Translations under genes and position numbers: made by a program
Part shown: positions 15,205 through 19,405 of the stretch, piece by piece
Layout of the letters: every line of letters starts with the position of its first letter
Numbering within the stretch: the stretch's first letter is position 1
The notes under the pieces: generated by a model
What the model was told of the DNA's origin: nothing
Databases searched by the model: none
What the model saw: only the letters and a program-made list of their open reading frames with translations
Origin: Nonomuraea sp.
Lineage (GTDB): Bacteria; Actinomycetota; Actinomycetes; Streptosporangiales; Streptosporangiaceae
Assembly (NCBI GenBank): GCA_013362835.1
Contig: JABFVJ010000456.1
Location: 1-19,405 of the forward strand
Length of the DNA stretch: 19,405 nt
Direction of reading: 5' to 3'

Positions 15205-15228
15205 TCCTTCTTCGGCTCTCAGGTGGCG

Positions 15229-15846
15229 TCAGACGGGACGCAGTGCCCGCTCCGGGGTCATGGAGCCGAGGAGGCGTTCGAGGGCCACCTCGACGTCCTC
15301 ACGCCACGAGACGGCCGTCTTGAGTTCCAGCCGCAGCCGCGGAAACCGCAAATGCGGACGAACAGTCTTAAACCCCACAGAAAGCAAGTATTCCGCGGGA
15401 ACAACGCAACTCGGCTCTTCCCACTTGAGGTCGCCGAATGCCTCGATGGCCTTCACCCCGCGCCGCGTCAGGTCTTTGGCCACGCCCTGAATCAGCATGC
15501 GCCCCAGCCCGCCGCCCGAGAACTCCGGAATGATGTGGGCCGTCATCAGCAGCACCGCGTCGGCGCTGACCGGCGAGGTGGGGAACGCCAGGGAACGCGG
15601 GGTGTAGAGCGGCGGACTGTAGAGCACGAATCCGGCCGGAACCCCGTCGACGTAGGCGATTTTCCCGCAGCTCCCCCATTCGAGGAGAGTGCCGGAGATC
15701 CAGGCTTCCTTCTCCAGCTCGGGATCGCCCGAATCCACCGCGCGCTCGCCGCTGACGGGATCGAGCTCCCAGAACACGCACCGCCGGCAGCGGCGCGGCA
15801 GATCTTCGAGATTGTCCAGGGTTATGTTGACCAACCGGCGCGACAA
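15229..15846 (-). CDS. GNAT family N-acetyltransferase
   Basis: 205 residues. It begins SRRLVNITLDNLEDLPRRCRRCVFWELDPVSG, the conserved N-terminus of an actinobacterial family found beside trxA/parB. A CxxC (CRRC) is followed by FWELDP. The GNAT core includes the acetyl-CoA loop region IIPEFSGGGLGRMLIQGVAKDLTRRG and the late strands YLLSVGFKTVRPH. The substrate is unknown. It probably corresponds to Rv3916c of M. tuberculosis. TTG 15846 is chosen from the family start; the frame is open to 16053 but would run under the aminotransferase start, and no strong ribosome site is visible. Convergent with trxA and divergent from the aminotransferase. Confidence 0.85.
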   Translation of the reverse strand: MSRRLVNITLDNLEDLPRRCRRCVFWELDPVSGERAVDSGDPELEKEAWISGTLLEWGSCGKIAYVDGVPAGFVLYSPPLYTPRSLAFPTSPVSADAVLLMTAHIIPEFSGGGLGRMLIQGVAKDLTRRGVKAIEAFGDLKWEEPSCVVPAEYLLSVGFKTVRPHLRFPRLRLELKTAVSWREDVEVALERLLGSMTPERALRPV

Positions 15847-15979
15847 GTACGGCCCCCATCGTCGACCCAGAAAAGCGCGCGAAAACCGCGTCCGTAGCTG
15901 GCATGGTAGCTCAGGGAAGATGACGTCAGCGGATACCACGTCGGTCGAGCCCGGTAACGAAGGACAAGTCCGACTGGCG

Positions 15980-16018
15980 TAATCTGGTATTTCGGTCCGA
16001 TATGAGCCATAGGAGGTG
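15980..16018 (+). promoter_or_regulatory. Promoter element and strong ribosome site of the aminotransferase
   Basis: TAATCT (15980-15985) is a good -10 hexamer without a clear -35. AGGAGGTG (16011-16018) is a near-perfect Shine-Dalgarno sequence, 6 nt from GTG 16023 counted from AGGAGG. It fixes that start over the upstream in-frame ATG at 16002. Confidence 0.5.
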
Positions 16019-16022
16019 GGCC

Positions 16023-17348
16023 GTGACGGAAGAGCTGGATCACGGTCAGACACCCGCGACCCAAGGGTCGCGCATCGACGCCTACGTCGATCGGTACGCC
16101 GCGCGAGCTACCGGGATGGTCGCCTCCGAGATCCGAGCTCTCTTCGCCGTCGCGTCGAGGCCCGAAGTGGTCTCGCTCGCCGGCGGCATGCCGTACGTCA
16201 CGGCGCTCCCCCTCGACATGGTCGGCGAGCTCGTCTCCGAGCTGGTCACCACGCGCGGCACGGTCGCGCTGCAGTACGGTTCCGGCCAGGGTGACCCCCA
16301 TCTGCGCGAGCAGATCTGCGAGGTCATGCGGCTGGAGGGGATCGACGCCGGGGCCAACGACGTCGTCGTCACCGTCGGATCGCAGCAGGCGCTCGACCTG
16401 ATCACCCGGATCTTCATCGACCCGGGCGACGTGGTCCTCGCCGAAGGCCCCTCGTACGTCGGGGCCCTGGGTACGTTCTCCGCCTACCAGGCCAAAGTGG
16501 TCCATGTCGCCATGGACGATCAGGGCATCGTGCCCGAATCGCTGGCGCAGACCATCTACGCGCTGGAGACGGCAGGGGCGCCCATCAAGTTCCTCTACAC
16601 GATCCCGACCTTCCAGAACCCGGCCGGGGTCACGCTCAACCTCGCCAGGCGGCAGCAGGTGCTCGACATCTGCCAGCGGGCCGGGATCCTCATCATCGAG
16701 GACAATCCGTACGGACTGCTCGGCTTCGACGGCGAGCCCATGCGCGCGCTGCGCGCCGACAACCCCGACGGCGTGGTCTATCTGGGGTCGTTCTCCAAGA
16801 CGCTGGCCCCCGGCTTCCGCGTCGGCTGGGCCCTCGCGCCCCACGCCATCCGCGACAAGCTCATCCTCGCCATGGAGTCGGCCGTCCTGTCGCACTCGGT
16901 GTTCACCCAGCTCGCCGTCGGCCAATACCTGACGACGCAGCCGTGGCGGGAGCAGATCAAGTCGTTCAAGGAGCTCTACCGCGAGCGCCGCGACTCCATG
17001 CTGGATTCCCTTGAGGCCCTGATGCCGCCCGAGGTCACCTGGACCCGGCCGGCCGGGGGCTTCTTCGTCTGGGCGACCCTTCCCGAAGGGCTCGACTCCA
17101 AGGCGATCCTGCCGCGGGCCGTCGCCGAGCGGGTGGCGTTCGTACCCGGCACCGGGTTCTTCGCCGACGGCAGCGGATCGAGGCACATGCGGCTCTCGTA
17201 CTGCTTCCCCGAGCCCGACCGCATCCGTGAGGGTGTGCGACGATTGTCCGGGGTGATCGAGCAGGAGATGCAGCTGCGGGACATGTTCGGCACCGCCTCC
17301 GGGCCAGACCGGGCGGGCGTCGACACCCCGGGCCCCGAACTCGCCTAG
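16023..17348 (+). CDS. PLP-dependent aminotransferase (class I/II, 2-aminoadipate/LysN-like)
   Basis: 441 residues. The fold-type I motifs are in order: SLAGGMPYVTALPLDMV, YGSGQGDPHLREQI, TVGSQQALDLI, TIPTFQNPAGVTL, IIEDNPYGLL, the Schiff-base lysine Lys259 in SFSKTLAPGFRVGW, and GGFFVWATLPEG. This is the pattern of MocR-like catalytic domains and of LysN/KAT II aminotransferases, but there is no N-terminal GntR helix-turn-helix. The amino donor and acceptor cannot be deduced. It stands between the GNAT gene and the Ddl gene. A D-amino-acid or lysine-pathway role would fit the cell-wall neighbourhood but is inference. Confidence 0.9.
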   Translation: MTEELDHGQTPATQGSRIDAYVDRYAARATGMVASEIRALFAVASRPEVVSLAGGMPYVTALPLDMVGELVSELVTTRGTVALQYGSGQGDPHLREQICEVMRLEGIDAGANDVVVTVGSQQALDLITRIFIDPGDVVLAEGPSYVGALGTFSAYQAKVVHVAMDDQGIVPESLAQTIYALETAGAPIKFLYTIPTFQNPAGVTLNLARRQQVLDICQRAGILIIEDNPYGLLGFDGEPMRALRADNPDGVVYLGSFSKTLAPGFRVGWALAPHAIRDKLILAMESAVLSHSVFTQLAVGQYLTTQPWREQIKSFKELYRERRDSMLDSLEALMPPEVTWTRPAGGFFVWATLPEGLDSKAILPRAVAERVAFVPGTGFFADGSGSRHMRLSYCFPEPDRIREGVRRLSGVIEQEMQLRDMFGTASGPDRAGVDTPGPELA

Positions 17349-17360
17349 CTTTCCCAGGAC

Positions 17361-17397
17361 ACGGCCGGCGCTCCCCGGGAGACGGGACGCCGGCCGT
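17361..17397 (+). terminator. Hairpin after the aminotransferase gene
   Basis: Perfect 10-bp inverted repeats ACGGCCGGCG (17361-17370) and CGCCGGCCGT (17388-17397) around a 17-nt loop. It starts 12 nt after the stop codon. There is no T tract, so this is a GC-only terminator or processing hairpin. Confidence 0.5.
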
Positions 17398-17459
17398 ATC
17401 CATGTCCCGACCGCCTGGACTGCACCATTCGCCCCCGGCCGCCGGTACGGTTGGACGCG

Positions 17460-17476
17460 TACGATCAGCGGAGGAG
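17460..17476 (+). promoter_or_regulatory. -10 element and ribosome site of the Ddl gene
   Basis: TACGAT (17460-17465) fits TAnnnT. GAGGAG (17471-17476) is the ribosome site, 5 nt before ATG 17482. The two are so close that the leader would be about 10 nt. No convincing -35 is visible, so the promoter call is weak. Confidence 0.35.
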
Positions 17477-17481
17477 ATGTG

Positions 17482-18438
17482 ATGAGCGATCTGGGCCACG
17501 TGCTCGTGCTGGCCGGGGGCCTCTCCTATGAGCGGGAGGTGTCCCTGCGCTCCGGCCGCCGGGTGAGCGAGGTGCTGCGGTCCGCGGGCATCGACGTGGA
17601 GGCCCGCGACACCGACGCGTCCCTCGTGCCCTCGATCCTCGCCGACCCGCCCGAGGCGGTGTTCGTGACCCTCCATGGCGGCGCGGGCGAGGACGGCGCG
17701 ATCCGTTCCGTGCTCGAACTCCTCAACGTCCCTTACGTGGGCGCCGACCCCGACGCCTGCCGCGTGGCCTTCGACAAGCCCACCGCGAAGGCGGTCGTCC
17801 GGTCGGTCGGGCTGCGTACCCCCGAGTCCGTCACGCTGCCGCGCGAGACCTTCCACGACCTCGGCGCCACGGTCGTACTCGGCCGCATCGTCGACCGGCT
17901 CGGCCTCCCCCTGTTCGTCAAGCCCGCCCGCGGCGGCTCAGCCCTCGGCGCGTCCGTGGTCCGCACCGCCGAAGAGCTCCCCGCCGCGATGGTCGGCTGC
18001 TTCGCGTACGGCGACACCGCCCTGATCGAACGTTACGTGGACGGCGTCGAAGTGTCGGTCTCGGTCGTCGACCTGGGCGACGGCCCCGTGGCGTTGCCGG
18101 CCGTCGAGATCGTCCCCGACGCGGGCGTCTACGACTACGCCGCGCGCTACACGGCCGGCCACACCGAGTTCTTCGCCCCCGCCCGCCTCTCGGCGGCCGC
18201 CGCCGAAGCCTGCGCCAAGATGGCCGTCACGGCGCACACGGCGCTGGGGTTGCGCGACATCTCCCGTACGGACCTGATCGTCGACTCCGCCGACGACCCC
18301 CACTTCCTCGAAGTGAACGTGGCCCCCGGGATGACGGAGACGTCCCTGCTGCCGATGGCGGCGGAGGCAGCGGGCCGCGACCTCGGCGACCTCTGCCGCA
18401 CCCTCCTCCAAAACGCCGCCATGCGCTCCCACCCCTAA
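17482..18438 (+). CDS. D-alanine--D-alanine ligase (ATP-grasp)
   Basis: Joins two D-alanines for the peptidoglycan stem. 318 residues, in the DdlB size range. The motifs are in order: AGGLSYEREVSLRSG, LHGGAGEDGAI, KPARGGSALGAS (ATP-grasp), IERYVDGVEVSVSV, the omega loop VYDYAARY with Tyr217, and RTDLIVD ... LEVNVAPGMTETSLLPMAAEAAG (metal ligands and substrate loop). The Tyr in the YDY motif is the D-Ala-D-Ala type; VanA-like D-Ala-D-Lac ligases lack it. The usual YEAKY lysine is Arg here, and NTxPGMT reads NVAPGMT, so it is slightly divergent and may be a second Ddl. ATG 17482 has GAGGAG upstream; the GTG at 17479 is too close to it. Confidence 0.88.
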   Translation: MSDLGHVLVLAGGLSYEREVSLRSGRRVSEVLRSAGIDVEARDTDASLVPSILADPPEAVFVTLHGGAGEDGAIRSVLELLNVPYVGADPDACRVAFDKPTAKAVVRSVGLRTPESVTLPRETFHDLGATVVLGRIVDRLGLPLFVKPARGGSALGASVVRTAEELPAAMVGCFAYGDTALIERYVDGVEVSVSVVDLGDGPVALPAVEIVPDAGVYDYAARYTAGHTEFFAPARLSAAAAEACAKMAVTAHTALGLRDISRTDLIVDSADDPHFLEVNVAPGMTETSLLPMAAEAAGRDLGDLCRTLLQNAAMRSHP

Positions 18439-18728
18439 CCGCACTCCCCCACGTCCCTCACCTGACCCCATCGGACCCTGGAGCTGGGAACCCTGCAGCT
18501 CCACAGGAGGCGCTTCCTCCCGCCCCTCTCCTGGATCCTTCGCAGCACCGACCCCACGCCCCGTCCCACAACCGCTCCTCGCGAACGGGCCCACCACCCT
18601 CGGTCCACGCCATCCCGGGCAAGGCCGCCCCCGTCCTGTCGTCTGCAGCACGGCCATCTCCCTGGTCGCCAGCGGAAGAACTCCTACGGTCGGCGGTGAG
18701 CCCGGCCACGCCCTCGCCGAAGCGGTAG
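18439..18728. other. Non-coding region downstream of the Ddl gene
   Basis: I see no credible gene. Two small hairpins lie near its start: TGGAGCTG / CAGCTCCA (18479-18486 with 18496-18503, 9-nt loop) and GGAGG / CCTCC (18506-18520). They may help terminate Ddl transcription. The rest is C-rich, ordinary-looking sequence. The long leftward frames through here have unnatural Cys/Arg/Val-rich translations. Confidence 0.5.

Positions 18729-19405
<677 letters not shown>

Overview
The window is high-GC actinobacterial chromosome. The gene order (PBP1 / DUF5318 / PadR / ino1, then pcnA / DUF6049 / murJ / pseudokinase / sigM / anti-sigma / trxB / trxA / GNAT) corresponds to two blocks that I recall flanking oriC in Mycobacterium tuberculosis (around Rv0046c-Rv0050 and Rv3907c-Rv3916c). 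Here the blocks are adjacent. The separate pseudokinase gene, the absence of cwlM after trxA and the aminotransferase plus Ddl pair suggest a filamentous actinomycete, perhaps Streptosporangiaceae (Nonomuraea-like). That placement is inference. parB/parA and oriC probably lie beyond the right edge.

Left part (1-4663). A class A penicillin-binding protein (N-terminus only) and a zinc-ribbon DUF5318 protein read leftward. A PadR regulator with an almost perfect palindromic operator reads rightward into inositol-1-phosphate synthase (ino1). Isopentenyl-diphosphate isomerase (idi) converges on ino1 and shares its CTAG stop. An MFS exporter follows, divergent from idi and convergent with pcnA.

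Middle (4643-13769). The CCA-adding enzyme (leftward) is divergent from a YbaK-like editing-domain protein. Then comes an envelope cluster reading right: DUF6049 membrane-anchored protein, MurJ lipid II flippase (ATGA overlap), a transmembrane pseudokinase with an extracellular discoidin-like domain, the ECF sigma factor SigM, and its zinc-binding anti-sigma factor. In mycobacteria the flippase and pseudokinase are one polypeptide; here they are two genes. Two short upstream ORFs, each ending in a GTGA overlap with a gene start, precede DUF6049 and the pseudokinase.

Right part (13770-19405). A UUCG-loop terminator closes the sigM unit. A textbook SigR-type promoter (GGGAAT-N18-GTT) drives trxB-trxA, which ends at a 16-bp-stem terminator. 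A GNAT acetyltransferase reads left; a PLP aminotransferase and a D-Ala-D-Ala ligase read right. The last ~970 bp has no convincing gene. It becomes strongly T-poor and CAACGAC/GGCAAC-rich on the + strand, and it ends in a perfect (AGCGAC)n hexamer tandem cut by the window edge.

Functionally most genes concern envelope synthesis (PBP, MurJ, pseudokinase, Ddl, Idi for polyprenyl carrier, Ino1 for phosphatidylinositol and mycothiol) and its stress and redox control (SigM, anti-sigma, thioredoxin). Several starts sit 6-7 nt after a -10 hexamer, implying leaderless mRNAs. I see no mobile element, CRISPR array, tRNA or rRNA.
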